DNA from: DASSFZ01 sp035283185 | Lineage (GTDB): Bacteria > Chloroflexota > Anaerolineae > Fen-1058 | Reading direction: 5' to 3' | Length of the DNA stretch: 64,000 nucleotides | Assembly: GCA_035283185.1 (NCBI GenBank) | Contig: DATEUJ010000179.1 | Span: 12,201 to 76,200 of the forward strand | In this document: piece by piece, positions 24,392 through 32,820 of the stretch | How positions within the stretch are numbered: position 1 is the stretch's first letter | Layout: every line of letters begins with the position of its first letter | Program-made: the position numbers and the translations under genes | Notes under the pieces: model-generated | Database searches by the model: none | Told to the model about the DNA's origin: nothing | What the model saw: only the letters and a program-made list of their open reading frames with translations

Positions 24392-27250
24392 TTAATCCTC
24401 TGCGAGTTTCAACGAAGCGGCGTTACCTAACTCCGCGCCAGCCTCACTCGCCCGCCGCAGTATGTCCCTCACATCCGCCGGATTCTTCGACACCGCCCAC
24501 GCCCACCGGCCAAACCCGCCGTGCCGATTCACGGCGAGCACCCACTCGTCGAGAAACTCGCGCTTGGTTTGGTCGCGCTGCGTGTCCTGGCCCTTCGTTT
24601 CGAGCGCCAGCAGCGTGCCGCTCTTGAGACGCACCAGGAAGTCGGGGTAATACTTGTGGACGACGCCCTGATAGGTATACAGGATTTCGAAGCCCAGGTG
24701 ATCGTTCTTTACCCATGCAGCAACTAGATCGTTGCGGTCGAGCTCGTAGGCTTCGCTGGCTTCCCACGTGCTGTCGAACACGCAGCGATTGATGTGCGAC
24801 TTGATCGCGTACTCGGACGGCTTGGACGTGTACCACGTGTGCATGTCGCCGGTCGAGCGAATGGGCCGGTCGCGGTCAAACTGTGGCTCGATGGCCTCCG
24901 TGTCATTGATGTTGATCTCCTCCCAGATGTGCTGCACGACCTTGCCCATGTTGAGAGTGATCAGGATGCGTCGCCTGAGATCGTCCTGGTAGAACATCGG
25001 CGGCACGATCTGAATCTTGTCTGAGGCGATGAACTGCTCGACGAGCCGTATCAGTTGCGCCAGCAGGTACTCTTTGTTGCCCTTCCACGTCGGCTGCATC
25101 TGGTCGTACAGATCGCGGGCGGTCTCAAACACGATCTTTTGCCGTCGGTATTTGCGCCCCAATTCCTCAAGGTCGATGCCTGAGATGCGCGTTATATCGG
25201 GGTGTCCCTCGACGATGGGCGCAAGTTCGGCGAGCGTCGCGGTCTGATAGGCGTCTAGCACCAACGGCTTGACGTGCGCCAGGTCGAGACTCAGCGCCGG
25301 CTTGTAGACGTGCTCGACACGGATGATATTCGGCCAGGTGATTTCGTACTGCTGCTTCTCGGGGTCTGGCTCGATGCCGAACTTGGGCTTGGCGACCTTC
25401 GGCACGATCTCGCCGGGGTCTTCGTGCGGCATGAACGTGAACGGCACACCGAAGACGTTGACGTATTCCGGTGCGAACAGGCCCGACTCTGGATCGACCT
25501 CGTAAGACGTGCGGCGCAGCCCGCGACCGACCACTTGCTCGCACAGCAGTTGGCTCGTGAATGCACGTAATCCCATGATGTGCGTCACCGTGCGAGCATC
25601 CCAGCCTTCGGACAACATGCCGACCGAGATCACGCTTTGAATCTGCTCGCCCGCCTTGCCGACCTTGCCGACCGTGTCTACCGTCTCGCGCAGGAGCGCG
25701 GCCTGTTGCCTCTTGGTGAGCTTGCGGGTGGGTTCGGCTTCTTCGTCTTCGCCGTCTTCGCTCTCGGCGACGGGCGTCGATTCTTCTTCCGTCGCGTCGG
25801 TTTCGGCTTCGGCCATCGCCAGCACCTTCGAGTCGATGTGCAGCGTGCGCTTCACGTCGGACAGTTCCTCGACGCGAATCTTGTTGTGGTCGAAGGCGTA
25901 CTTGATGCGCGCCGCCGTCTCGGTGCGATTGGCGACGGTGATCATCACGGGCGGCGTCGGGAAGCCTTCTTTCTCCCAACCACGCGCCGTTTCCAGCCAG
26001 TCCTTGCCCAACAGCGCGTAACCGTTGACGACCAGATCGGGCAGCAGATCGTGGTCTTCGGCTTTGCGGTTGAGATCGTCTGTCACGTCGGGATCGCGGT
26101 AGATGTGATAAAAGCGCGATTTGTAGTCCGCGCTCAACTTGCCGTCGTCGCGGATGACGACGCGCGGCGTTTTCACCAATCCCGACTCAATCGCATCGTT
26201 CAGGCCGAAGTCACTGACGATCCAGCCGAATAGCGCCTCTTCCGAGCCGCGCTTGCCGGTCGAGACGAACGGCGTCGCCGAGAAATCGTAGCAAGTCAGG
26301 ATGCCGCGCGCCTTGTGCAGCCGATCCAGTCCGCCGACCCAGATCGTCGCTTCTTCGACTTCATCCTTGCTCGCGCCGGCCAGCTTGACATCGGGTGACA
26401 CACGCCAGGCGTGATGCGCTTCGTCGTTGATGACGACGAGGTTTTGCGCGTTCGCCATCGGGCCGAGGACATGCCGCGCGTAGGCTTCGTCGCTCATCAC
26501 GCCGCGCTTATCGACCGACCGCTTGCGCGCCAAATCTTTCTCGGTTTCCCATTGCAGCGTGTGCCAGTTCTCCACCAGCACACGGCTTTGATTCAGCCGG
26601 TCTTTGAGGCTCGACGGCACGATGTTGAAGGCGTCGTAGAAGTTGCCGGGGTCGGAAGGGATCAACACCTGCAAGCGGCGCTTGACGGTGAGACCCGGCG
26701 CGACGACGAAGACGTTTTTCGAGTAGCGGGCGTTCTGCGGATCGGTGACTTTGTTGAGCACCTGCCACGCGATCAGCATCGCCATGACGACGGTCTTGCC
26801 TGAGCCGGTCGCCATCTTCGCGCACAGCCGTTTGAACAACCCACCATCGGACGGCATATCGACGCCGACGCGATCCGCCGACGGCGCTTCGCTCATCCAG
26901 ATCAGCGTCTCCATCGCTTCCAATTGGCAGAAGAATAAGCGGCGATCCTCGGCGCGTTCCTCGACGTTGTACCAGTGCTCCAGCAGGCGTTTGGTCGTGC
27001 CACTTGCGCCGGGATAGCCGGCTTCGCACCAGGACTTCACACGCGGGCGGATCGACTCGACCAGCGGGATGGGCACGAAGATGCCGGGGTCTTGCAGCGA
27101 CTTGGCTCCCGGTGTGGCGACGACGTAGCCCGCCGGTCTGCGCCCTTCGGCCTGCTCGAATCGCCCCATCGCCGGATCGTATTTCCAGTACGAGCGCGGC
27201 TCTTCGTAAGGCGAGTTGATGATCAGGTGAGTGATGCCTGCCTGCGCCAT
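24392..27250 (-). CDS. Type III restriction endonuclease subunit Res (DEAD/DEAH helicase-nuclease)
   Basis: A 952-residue protein. An SF2 helicase core shows Walker A ATGSGKT (about residues 147-153), a DEAH box in NDEAHHAWR (about 270) and later motifs including GMLSEGWDARTVTHI and EQVVGRGLRR (motif VI). The C-terminal region ends in a PD-(D/E)XK-type nuclease motif, DFLVRLKSGTLLALETKG. Res subunits translocate with Mod and cut DNA about 25 bp from unmethylated sites. Start: ATG at 27250, overlapping the Mod stop by one base; a GTG directly before it gives a 4-base overlap. An acidic low-complexity patch (EEESTPVAESEDGEDEEAEP) interrupts the middle. Co-translated with mod. Confidence 0.9.
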   Translation of the reverse strand: MAQAGITHLIINSPYEEPRSYWKYDPAMGRFEQAEGRRPAGYVVATPGAKSLQDPGIFVPIPLVESIRPRVKSWCEAGYPGASGTTKRLLEHWYNVEERAEDRRLFFCQLEAMETLIWMSEAPSADRVGVDMPSDGGLFKRLCAKMATGSGKTVVMAMLIAWQVLNKVTDPQNARYSKNVFVVAPGLTVKRRLQVLIPSDPGNFYDAFNIVPSSLKDRLNQSRVLVENWHTLQWETEKDLARKRSVDKRGVMSDEAYARHVLGPMANAQNLVVINDEAHHAWRVSPDVKLAGASKDEVEEATIWVGGLDRLHKARGILTCYDFSATPFVSTGKRGSEEALFGWIVSDFGLNDAIESGLVKTPRVVIRDDGKLSADYKSRFYHIYRDPDVTDDLNRKAEDHDLLPDLVVNGYALLGKDWLETARGWEKEGFPTPPVMITVANRTETAARIKYAFDHNKIRVEELSDVKRTLHIDSKVLAMAEAETDATEEESTPVAESEDGEDEEAEPTRKLTKRQQAALLRETVDTVGKVGKAGEQIQSVISVGMLSEGWDARTVTHIMGLRAFTSQLLCEQVVGRGLRRTSYEVDPESGLFAPEYVNVFGVPFTFMPHEDPGEIVPKVAKPKFGIEPDPEKQQYEITWPNIIRVEHVYKPALSLDLAHVKPLVLDAYQTATLAELAPIVEGHPDITRISGIDLEELGRKYRRQKIVFETARDLYDQMQPTWKGNKEYLLAQLIRLVEQFIASDKIQIVPPMFYQDDLRRRILITLNMGKVVQHIWEEININDTEAIEPQFDRDRPIRSTGDMHTWYTSKPSEYAIKSHINRCVFDSTWEASEAYELDRNDLVAAWVKNDHLGFEILYTYQGVVHKYYPDFLVRLKSGTLLALETKGQDTQRDQTKREFLDEWVLAVNRHGGFGRWAWAVSKNPADVRDILRRASEAGAELGNAASLKLAED

Positions 27251-29799
27251 CACGCTACCTCGATGATTTTCAGGCTCTCGATGCCGCGATCATCGACGAT
27301 CTTCACCGCCGCGCGCTTGTACTTGCCCGCCGCGAACGGCAGCGAGAGCGTGCCGCGATATGCCTCGATCAACTCTTCGTCGATTTCGGCCTTGAGGTTG
27401 CGCGCCAGTTTCGACCAGCCGTCTTTCTCGCCCGACATGGGGAAGAAGACCTGGCGCGGGAACAGGCTGCGCCCGTCGTAGTCGGTGTCGAGCATCCACA
27501 TGGCGATCTTGTCCGTGCCGCCCGATTCGATGCTGCCGGTTTTGGGGTTGTAATAGTCGAAGCCGTGCACTTCGATGCGATATTTGCCCGCGTCCTCGCC
27601 CTTTTTGATCGGCGTCAGCGTCACGTCGGGCTGGCCGATCAGCCAGAAACTCTCGTTGCTGGCGCGCTTCTTCTTGAGGTCGTCGGTCAGCAAGTCGGTG
27701 TTCATCTGCGCTCGCAGCAGAGTGACGCCCGGCCATTCAGTCTCGTCGATGTCTTTGGCCGCTTCAGGGTCAAACTGGAACGCGGCGAAGACGACGAGTT
27801 TGGGCCTGGGCACGAGTTGCTGCGCCTCTTCAATCGCCAGTTCGACCTGCCTCTGTTCGAGCGGCGCGTACTCCGGCCCGAACGAGATCGCCGCGCGTTG
27901 CGGCTTTGCCTCTTTCGTCTCCGCGTCGGCGTGCAGCCAGCGCGTGCCGGGCAACGGCTCGACGCGGCTGAAGTCGATCTTCTGCCCACCCCTGGCGCGA
28001 ATTCCCGTGCGGTACAGTTCGTCGCGCCATTCTGACTGACGCAGTGTCTCGCCGGAGCGCGCGATCGATTCGTCTGCCGGCTGTTCGCCCTCGACTTTGG
28101 CAAGCGGGCGCACCCCCGGTGCGGGAACGGCCTCGACCGTGAACGGCCCGGACACGCGGGCGCGCGAGTTATCGACGAGCGGCTGATCGTACAGCGTCTC
28201 CTGCGCGGGCGGCTCGTTGTTGGCGATAGAGCCTAGCGTAATGTGAGGCACAGTTTTGTATCTGAAACCGCTGTCCACACCTTCATCCACTTGGGCGAGT
28301 TCATAGTAATCGAAAGGCGTTGCCATGAGGCGCTGCTTGGCGAGTGTGATCGCCACGCGCGAAGTGTCGCAAGTGATCCACCTGCGACCCCATTGTTCCG
28401 CAATATAGGCCGTCGTTCCGCTGCCGCATGTTGGATCGAAGACGAGATCGCCGGGGTCGGTGGTCATTAGCACACATCGCTGAATCACTGTATCGAGTGT
28501 CTGGACAATGTACACAATATCCTTAGGGCCTGACATATCGGCCCATAAGGCAGTAAGTGGCGTGACAGGATAATCCTCATGGTACAGTTTGTAGTACAGG
28601 TTATCGCCAGCAGCAAAGATTCTCCTTGCATGGATCAGTGCGTCCATTCCTTCTCTGGTTGTTACCCAGCAACCATTCTTCGGAGGATAGTAAGTGCGAC
28701 CCTGGAATTCCACATGATAATCCATCGACTCGGAATAGCCAGACGGTCTTGGGAGTACGGCGCGAAAGACCTTTGCGCCCATCGGTAGTAACGAGTGATT
28801 CTTGTGTTCCTCTTGCGTAAGTTTTCTTACCGTTCCGTCAGGCAGTTCCAGCCAAGTCCAATTCGGCAAACCTTCAATGTTTTGGTTTAAGTATAGAGTT
28901 CGGAACTTCACCTTGCTTCGGCTTCTGGCATAAAGCATCAGATAGTCATTCATGCGCTCCAGAAGCTTGGCCCCGAACGGCATCGTCTTTTTTCTGAAAG
29001 GAATCAGGCTCACGAAATTCTGTGATCCGAACACCTCGTCCATCAATGTTCGCACAAGATGCACATTATCGTCTGAGATTTGAACAAAGACGCTGCCGCT
29101 CTCATGCAGCAAGTCTCTTGCCAACAGCAGGCGGTCGCGCAGGTAGGTCAGGTACGAATGAATCCCCAACTCCCACGTGTCGCGGAACGCCTTGATCATC
29201 TCTGGCTCTTGGTTGAGGTCGTCGTCCTTGCCGTCCTTCACGTCGCGCTTGTTGACGAACGGCTGAAAGTTGCTGCCGTACTTGATACCGTAGGGCGGGT
29301 CGATGTAGATCATCTGCACCTGCCCAGCCATGCCCTCTTTTTCCAGCAGCGAGTTCATCACCAGCAGGCTGTCGCCCGCGATCAGCCGGTTGCTCCAGCC
29401 GTGACGATGCTTGTAAAACTCAATCGCTTCGCGCAGAGGCGGGTTCTCGGCTTTGGTTTGGAACAGCGACAATTGCTGGTAGGCGTCCTCTTCCTCGCGC
29501 TTGCGGACGGCTTCAATGATGGAGCGCGGATCGATGCGCTCGTGGACGTGCAGCGAGACGGTGTGAACTTCAAACGAGGTGTGCTCGGCCTTGCCGGCCC
29601 ACACCAGTTGCGGGTCGAGGTGCGGGTCGTAGGCGTAGGTCTTCTTGCCGGCCTCGCGGTCGGTGGCGGGCGTCACCAGTCCGACCGGCGGGTTGTTCAC
29701 GCGCTCTTTGCCCTTGTGGTCGTACTGCTCGACAGGTTTCCGGCGGACAGGCACTTGACGCCTGCGGATGGGTCGCTTTGTCTTGGGAGGACGCGGCAT
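27250..29799 (-). CDS. Type III restriction-modification DNA methyltransferase subunit Mod
   Basis: An 849-residue protein. The catalytic motif DPPY (residues 167-170) comes before the S-adenosylmethionine motif FDPTCGSGTT (about 452-462), which is the beta-group order of N6-adenine methyltransferases. The region between the motifs should contain the target-recognition domain and is the least conserved part. The last 250 residues (QQLVPRPKLVVFAAFQFDPEA and following) are typical of the Mod subtype paired with this Res family. The product methylates one strand of a short asymmetric site and supplies specificity to Res. A good promoter (29833-29861, minus) and GACGGAG precede the ATG. Confidence 0.9.
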   Translation of the reverse strand: MPRPPKTKRPIRRRQVPVRRKPVEQYDHKGKERVNNPPVGLVTPATDREAGKKTYAYDPHLDPQLVWAGKAEHTSFEVHTVSLHVHERIDPRSIIEAVRKREEEDAYQQLSLFQTKAENPPLREAIEFYKHRHGWSNRLIAGDSLLVMNSLLEKEGMAGQVQMIYIDPPYGIKYGSNFQPFVNKRDVKDGKDDDLNQEPEMIKAFRDTWELGIHSYLTYLRDRLLLARDLLHESGSVFVQISDDNVHLVRTLMDEVFGSQNFVSLIPFRKKTMPFGAKLLERMNDYLMLYARSRSKVKFRTLYLNQNIEGLPNWTWLELPDGTVRKLTQEEHKNHSLLPMGAKVFRAVLPRPSGYSESMDYHVEFQGRTYYPPKNGCWVTTREGMDALIHARRIFAAGDNLYYKLYHEDYPVTPLTALWADMSGPKDIVYIVQTLDTVIQRCVLMTTDPGDLVFDPTCGSGTTAYIAEQWGRRWITCDTSRVAITLAKQRLMATPFDYYELAQVDEGVDSGFRYKTVPHITLGSIANNEPPAQETLYDQPLVDNSRARVSGPFTVEAVPAPGVRPLAKVEGEQPADESIARSGETLRQSEWRDELYRTGIRARGGQKIDFSRVEPLPGTRWLHADAETKEAKPQRAAISFGPEYAPLEQRQVELAIEEAQQLVPRPKLVVFAAFQFDPEAAKDIDETEWPGVTLLRAQMNTDLLTDDLKKKRASNESFWLIGQPDVTLTPIKKGEDAGKYRIEVHGFDYYNPKTGSIESGGTDKIAMWMLDTDYDGRSLFPRQVFFPMSGEKDGWSKLARNLKAEIDEELIEAYRGTLSLPFAAGKYKRAAVKIVDDRGIESLKIIEVA

Positions 29800-29832
29800 G
29801 TTTGTATCTCCGTCGAACAGGTTCGCAGGGGA

Positions 29833-29861
29833 AGTATAGATTGATCAGGTGCGAGGGTCAA
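29833..29861 (-). promoter_or_regulatory. Sigma70-type promoter of the type III R-M operon
   Basis: On the minus strand, TTGACC (29861-29856) and TATACT (29838-29833) are 17 bases apart. The predicted start lies about 27 bases before the mod ATG. It overlaps the last codons of the small frame at 29845-30027. Confidence 0.7.
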
Positions 29862-30027
29862 ACATCTCCCAACGATGGATTGTTTTGACCGTAAAGGCAA
29901 GACACCCAATCACAAGATCGGGGTCTGTGTATCTTTCAATATCGCTTCTGGCTACTTCCCACACAGAGCGGACGGGAGTTGCCCACCTATCCAATAATGA
30001 CGATTTGTTGATTTCTGTCGTCCGCAA
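29845..30027 (-). CDS. Possible small protein upstream of mod
   Basis: A 60-residue frame (TTG start) whose last 45 residues look protein-like (WATPVRSVWEVARSDIERY, then LVIGCLAFTVKTIHRWEMFD). It overlaps the 3' end of the small gene at 29987-30163; a second TTG at 29994 overlaps that gene's stop and could allow coupled re-initiation. No family is recognised. The plus-strand frame over the same bases reads less like a protein. Confidence 0.3.
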   Translation of the reverse strand: MRTTEINKSSLLDRWATPVRSVWEVARSDIERYTDPDLVIGCLAFTVKTIHRWEMFDPRT

Positions 30028-30163
30028 CCTTGACTTGCTCTTTCAATATCACGACAGGGCCGACGCCTGCCGAGGTGTAAACCGGGGCATTGCCGCCGAT
30101 CTCTTTACGAATCTCGGTCAGAATATCGATCAACTCGTCAAGGGTGAGTGTTTTGATAGCCAT
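29987..30163 (-). CDS. Small protein associated with the R-M operon
   Basis: A 58-residue protein beginning MAIKTLTLDELIDILTEIRK and ending with a beta-rich VYTSAGVGPVVILKEQVKV segment. GGGAGAA lies before the ATG. It has its own strong promoter at 30278-30306 (minus), giving a leader of about 110 bases that contains a GTCCC/GGGAC hairpin. I recognise no family. Position and separate control are like those of controller or immunity genes of R-M loci, but no DNA-binding motif is visible, so this is only a suggestion. Confidence 0.6.
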   Translation of the reverse strand: MAIKTLTLDELIDILTEIRKEIGGNAPVYTSAGVGPVVILKEQVKVADDRNQQIVIIG

Positions 30164-30277
30164 GCTCTGTTCTCCCGGTGTAAGCCGTAACAAGCCGCAC
30201 TTATCGTGCCGCGCTTCGACCGCGTAGGCCACCGTCCCAGATGTTGCGAGCATCGTGGGACATTTTCTTTGCCTGCT

Positions 30278-30306
30278 AGTCTATGCCTGATAGAGCAGGA
30301 TGTCAA
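30278..30306 (-). promoter_or_regulatory. Strong promoter with an overlapping inverted repeat
   Basis: On the minus strand, a consensus TTGACA (30306-30301) and TAGACT (30283-30278) are 17 bases apart. An inverted repeat CCTGCT (30272-30277) / AGCAGG (30294-30299) straddles the -10 and spacer, the usual place for a repressor operator. Confidence 0.7.
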
Positions 30307-30392
30307 CCGGCTCGACGGCGCGCGCCCGCTTGACGTCTTTGGCCGTGTTGAGTTATCCTGCCTACCGTAGACATCCTCGCGGGAGCCTGCGT

Positions 30393-31559
30393 ATGTCCCT
30401 TACATCACGCGAACGCGTCTTGACCACTCTTGAGCACAAAGAACCTGACCGCGTGCCGATACTTATCGGGACGAGCAATACGACCGGCATCAAGATGCCG
30501 GCGTATCGGCGGTTGAAGCGCCTGCTCGGCATCCAGGCGGAAGACAACTACATCTACGACTGGCCCGAACTCGGCACGGCCGCGCTGGACGAATTGACGC
30601 TTCGGCGCCTGCATGGCGATGCGCGCGGCGTGCTCGATCGTTTTCCGGAGTGGGTCTACCGGCGCAACCAGGCCCGTCCTCCGCACACGACGTTCGTCGA
30701 CGACTGGGGCAGCGGCCAGACGGAGATCGAGCCGGGCGTCTGGTTCCCCGGGCTTCACCCCATGGCGGACGCGACGACGGTCGAGGAGATTGAGAAGTAC
30801 CCCTGGCCCGACATGAATGATCCCAGCCGCGTCGCCCACGTCAAGGAGGCCGCGCGCCGTCTCGCCGAACAAAACCAGTACGCCATCATCGGCACGCCAT
30901 GGCTGCTCTTTCCTTTCGAGCGGGCGTTCGCCATGCAAGGGATGGATAGGTTTCTGCTCAACCTGGGCATGCATCGCGATTTCGCCAGGGCGCTTCTGCA
31001 GAAGATCGCCGGACTGTGCCAGACGTTGATGGGCCATTTCCTGCGCGAAGCCGGCGATGACATCGACATCGTCAAGATCGGCGACGACCTGGGCATGCAG
31101 AATACACTCCTCATCTCACCCAAGATGTATCGCGACATCCTCAAGCCGATCCACGCCGACTACATCGCGTTCATCAAGAGCCGCACGAAGGCCAGACTAT
31201 TCTTCCACACCGATGGGGACGTGTTCAACCTTCTGGACGACTTCGTCGAGATTGGCGTCGATATCCTCAACCCGATCCAGACCTCCGCCGGTAAGATGGC
31301 GAATTTGGAAGAGCTGAAGAAGCGTTATGGCGACAAGCTCACGCTGTGTGGGGCGATTGATACACATCGGATACTGCCGTTTGGCACGCCCGATGAAGTC
31401 CGCCGGGAAGTGAAGCGTGTGATCGACACGCTGGGGCCGGGCGGGGGCTACATGGTCGCCTCGGTGCACACGATTATGCACGACGTGCCGCCAGAGAATA
31501 TCCTGGCGATGGTGGACGCCGTCGAAGAATTCGGGAATTACCCCTCCCGAACGCGCTAG
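30393..31559 (+). CDS. Uroporphyrinogen decarboxylase-family corrinoid methyltransferase
   Basis: A 388-residue protein of the URO-D fold, in the branch used by corrinoid-dependent methyltransferases (MtaA/MtbA-like) rather than haem synthesis. It begins MSLTSRERVLTTLEHKEPDRVP, the usual opening of that branch, and contains DIDIVKIGDDLGMQNTLLIS and FFHTDGDVFNLLDDFVEIGVDILNP-type segments; the His in the latter is a candidate zinc ligand. It probably transfers a methyl group between a cofactor or substrate and the corrinoid protein encoded 69 bases downstream. The ATG at 30393 gives the family start; earlier in-frame starts add unrelated sequence. Confidence 0.85.
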   Translation: MSLTSRERVLTTLEHKEPDRVPILIGTSNTTGIKMPAYRRLKRLLGIQAEDNYIYDWPELGTAALDELTLRRLHGDARGVLDRFPEWVYRRNQARPPHTTFVDDWGSGQTEIEPGVWFPGLHPMADATTVEEIEKYPWPDMNDPSRVAHVKEAARRLAEQNQYAIIGTPWLLFPFERAFAMQGMDRFLLNLGMHRDFARALLQKIAGLCQTLMGHFLREAGDDIDIVKIGDDLGMQNTLLISPKMYRDILKPIHADYIAFIKSRTKARLFFHTDGDVFNLLDDFVEIGVDILNPIQTSAGKMANLEELKKRYGDKLTLCGAIDTHRILPFGTPDEVRREVKRVIDTLGPGGGYMVASVHTIMHDVPPENILAMVDAVEEFGNYPSRTR

Positions 31560-31567
31560 AGCATTTA

Positions 31568-31598
31568 GACTTCCGAAGTCTCCGAGACTTCGGAAGTC
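31568..31598. repeat. Palindrome after the URO-D-like gene
   Basis: GACTTCCGAAGTC (31568-31580) pairs with GACTTCGGAAGTC (31586-31598) around TCCGA. It has the same arm length and spacing as the element inside the coding sequence at 20170-20200. It begins 8 bases after the stop codon. Confidence 0.75.
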
Positions 31599-31627
31599 TG
31601 CCTATTGAGTTCGTTTGGGAGGCAGCC

Positions 31628-32287
31628 ATGTCTGAACAGCTCTTGAGCGCCATGCGCCAGTCGATTGTCGATGGCGACCTCGATCAAGCCGAGGCGCTCG
31701 CACGCCAGGCGCTTGAACAAGGCATCGACCCCCTGGTCGCGATCAATCAAGGTTTCGTGCCGGGAATCAACACCGTCGGCGATCAGTTCGGCGCGGGCGA
31801 GATGTACCTGCCCGAGCTGATGATGGCCGCCGAGGCGATGAAGAAAGCCATGGCCGTGCTCCAACCCGAGATGACGCGGCGCGGTGTGAAGCGCCAGTAT
31901 TTGGGCAAGGTCGTGCTGGGTACGGTCAAGGGCGACATCCACGAGATCGGCAAGAACCTCGTCGCCACGATGCTGTCTGCCAGCGGTTTTGACGTTCACG
32001 ATCTGGGCGTCGACGTGCCCTCCGCCCGCTTCGCCGAAATGGCGCGCGAGGTCGACGCAGATATCGTCGGCGTGTCGGCATTGCTCACCACAACCATGAC
32101 CGGCCTGAAGCACGTCATCGACGCGCTCGACGACATGAGGCTGCGGCCCAGGGTTAAAGTGATCGTCGGCGGCGCGCCGGTGACCAGGGATTGGGCCGAC
32201 GAGATCGGCGCCGATGGCTACAGCGAGGACGCGATGGGCGCGGTGGCAGTGGCCAAGAAACTGGTCGGAGTCCCATCCAAGGAGTAA
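31628..32287 (+). CDS. Corrinoid (B12)-binding methyltransferase protein
   Basis: A 219-residue protein: an N-terminal four-helix cap (about residues 1-90, with LMMAAEAMKKAM) and a C-terminal B12-binding Rossmann domain with the lower-ligand motif DIHEIG (Asp 103, His 105, Gly 108), then VSALLTTTM and VIVGGAPV. It carries the methyl group as methylcobamide between methyltransferases. It is probably co-transcribed with the URO-D-like enzyme. The specific substrate methyltransferase and a corrinoid reductive activase are not in this window. GGGAGG precedes the ATG. Confidence 0.92.
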   Translation: MSEQLLSAMRQSIVDGDLDQAEALARQALEQGIDPLVAINQGFVPGINTVGDQFGAGEMYLPELMMAAEAMKKAMAVLQPEMTRRGVKRQYLGKVVLGTVKGDIHEIGKNLVATMLSASGFDVHDLGVDVPSARFAEMAREVDADIVGVSALLTTTMTGLKHVIDALDDMRLRPRVKVIVGGAPVTRDWADEIGADGYSEDAMGAVAVAKKLVGVPSKE

Positions 32288-32301
32288 ACGCCATATTGAT
32301 G

Positions 32302-32330
32302 TTTACGTTTTATCCCCTTTTGGATACAAT
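32302..32330 (+). promoter_or_regulatory. Probable promoter of the pterin dehydratase gene
   Basis: TTTACG (32302-32307) and TACAAT (32325-32330) are 17 bases apart, with an AT-rich spacer unlike the surrounding sequence. The start would lie about 37 bases before the gene. Confidence 0.5.
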
Positions 32331-32373
32331 ACGTCCCTGCAAGATGTTCGCGCCTCAGCCGAGGGAGGTAACA

Positions 32374-32724
32374 ATGGAATCGTTAGCAGGAATGAAGTGC
32401 GTCGCCTGTCGCAAGGGCGAGCCGACGGTCACCGACGCCGAGATCGCCGAGTATCAACCCCAGGTGCCCGACTGGCAAATCTTCGAGCGCGAAGGCATCA
32501 AGCAGTTGGAGCGCGTCTTCAAGCTCCCGAACTTCGCCGAAGCCCTGGCGTTCACCAACCGTGTCGGCGCGCTGGCCGAAGAAGAGGGACACCACCCGGC
32601 GCTCCTCACAGAGTGGGGGCGGGTTAGAGTCACCTGGTGGACTCACAAAATCAAGGGCCTGCACCGCAACGACTTCGTCATGGCCGCGAAGACAGACCGA
32701 TTGCACACAGCTAGCGCATCGTGA
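32374..32724 (+). CDS. phhB: Pterin-4a-carbinolamine dehydratase
   Basis: A 116-residue protein with the PCD/DCoH fold. Following a Cys-containing start (MKCVACRKGEPTVTDAEI), it has the active-site pattern AEEEGHHPALLTEWGRVRVTWWTH with the paired His residues, and KGLHRNDFVMAAKTD. It dehydrates 4a-hydroxy-tetrahydropterin in pterin recycling. The early CVACRKGEP segment is common in bacterial forms. GAGGGAGG precedes the ATG. No aromatic hydroxylase is adjacent, so a role in molybdopterin or general pterin handling is as likely as phenylalanine metabolism. Confidence 0.92.
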   Translation: MESLAGMKCVACRKGEPTVTDAEIAEYQPQVPDWQIFEREGIKQLERVFKLPNFAEALAFTNRVGALAEEEGHHPALLTEWGRVRVTWWTHKIKGLHRNDFVMAAKTDRLHTASAS

Positions 32725-32728
32725 GGCG

Positions 32729-32783
32729 AGTTCCTTGAGTTCCTTCGGTTCCCTCAGTTCCCTTCTCAGGAACTCAAGGAACT
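32729..32783. repeat. Long inverted repeat after the pterin dehydratase gene
   Basis: AGTTCCTTGAGTTCCT (32729-32744) pairs perfectly over 16 bases with AGGAACTCAAGGAACT (32768-32783). The left side is a 9-base tandem repeat (GTTCCTTGA, GTTCCTTCG, GTTCCCTCA). It begins 4 bases after the stop codon. Confidence 0.75.
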
Positions 32784-32820
32784 GAAGGAACTTGCGCGGA
32801 TCGGGGCGACAGGAGAACTC

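Noticed and set aside
29849..30190. Plus-strand open frame of 113 codons opposite the small R-M-associated genes
   Set aside because: The minus strand here has a good promoter, a ribosome-binding site and protein-like composition; the plus frame is its shadow.
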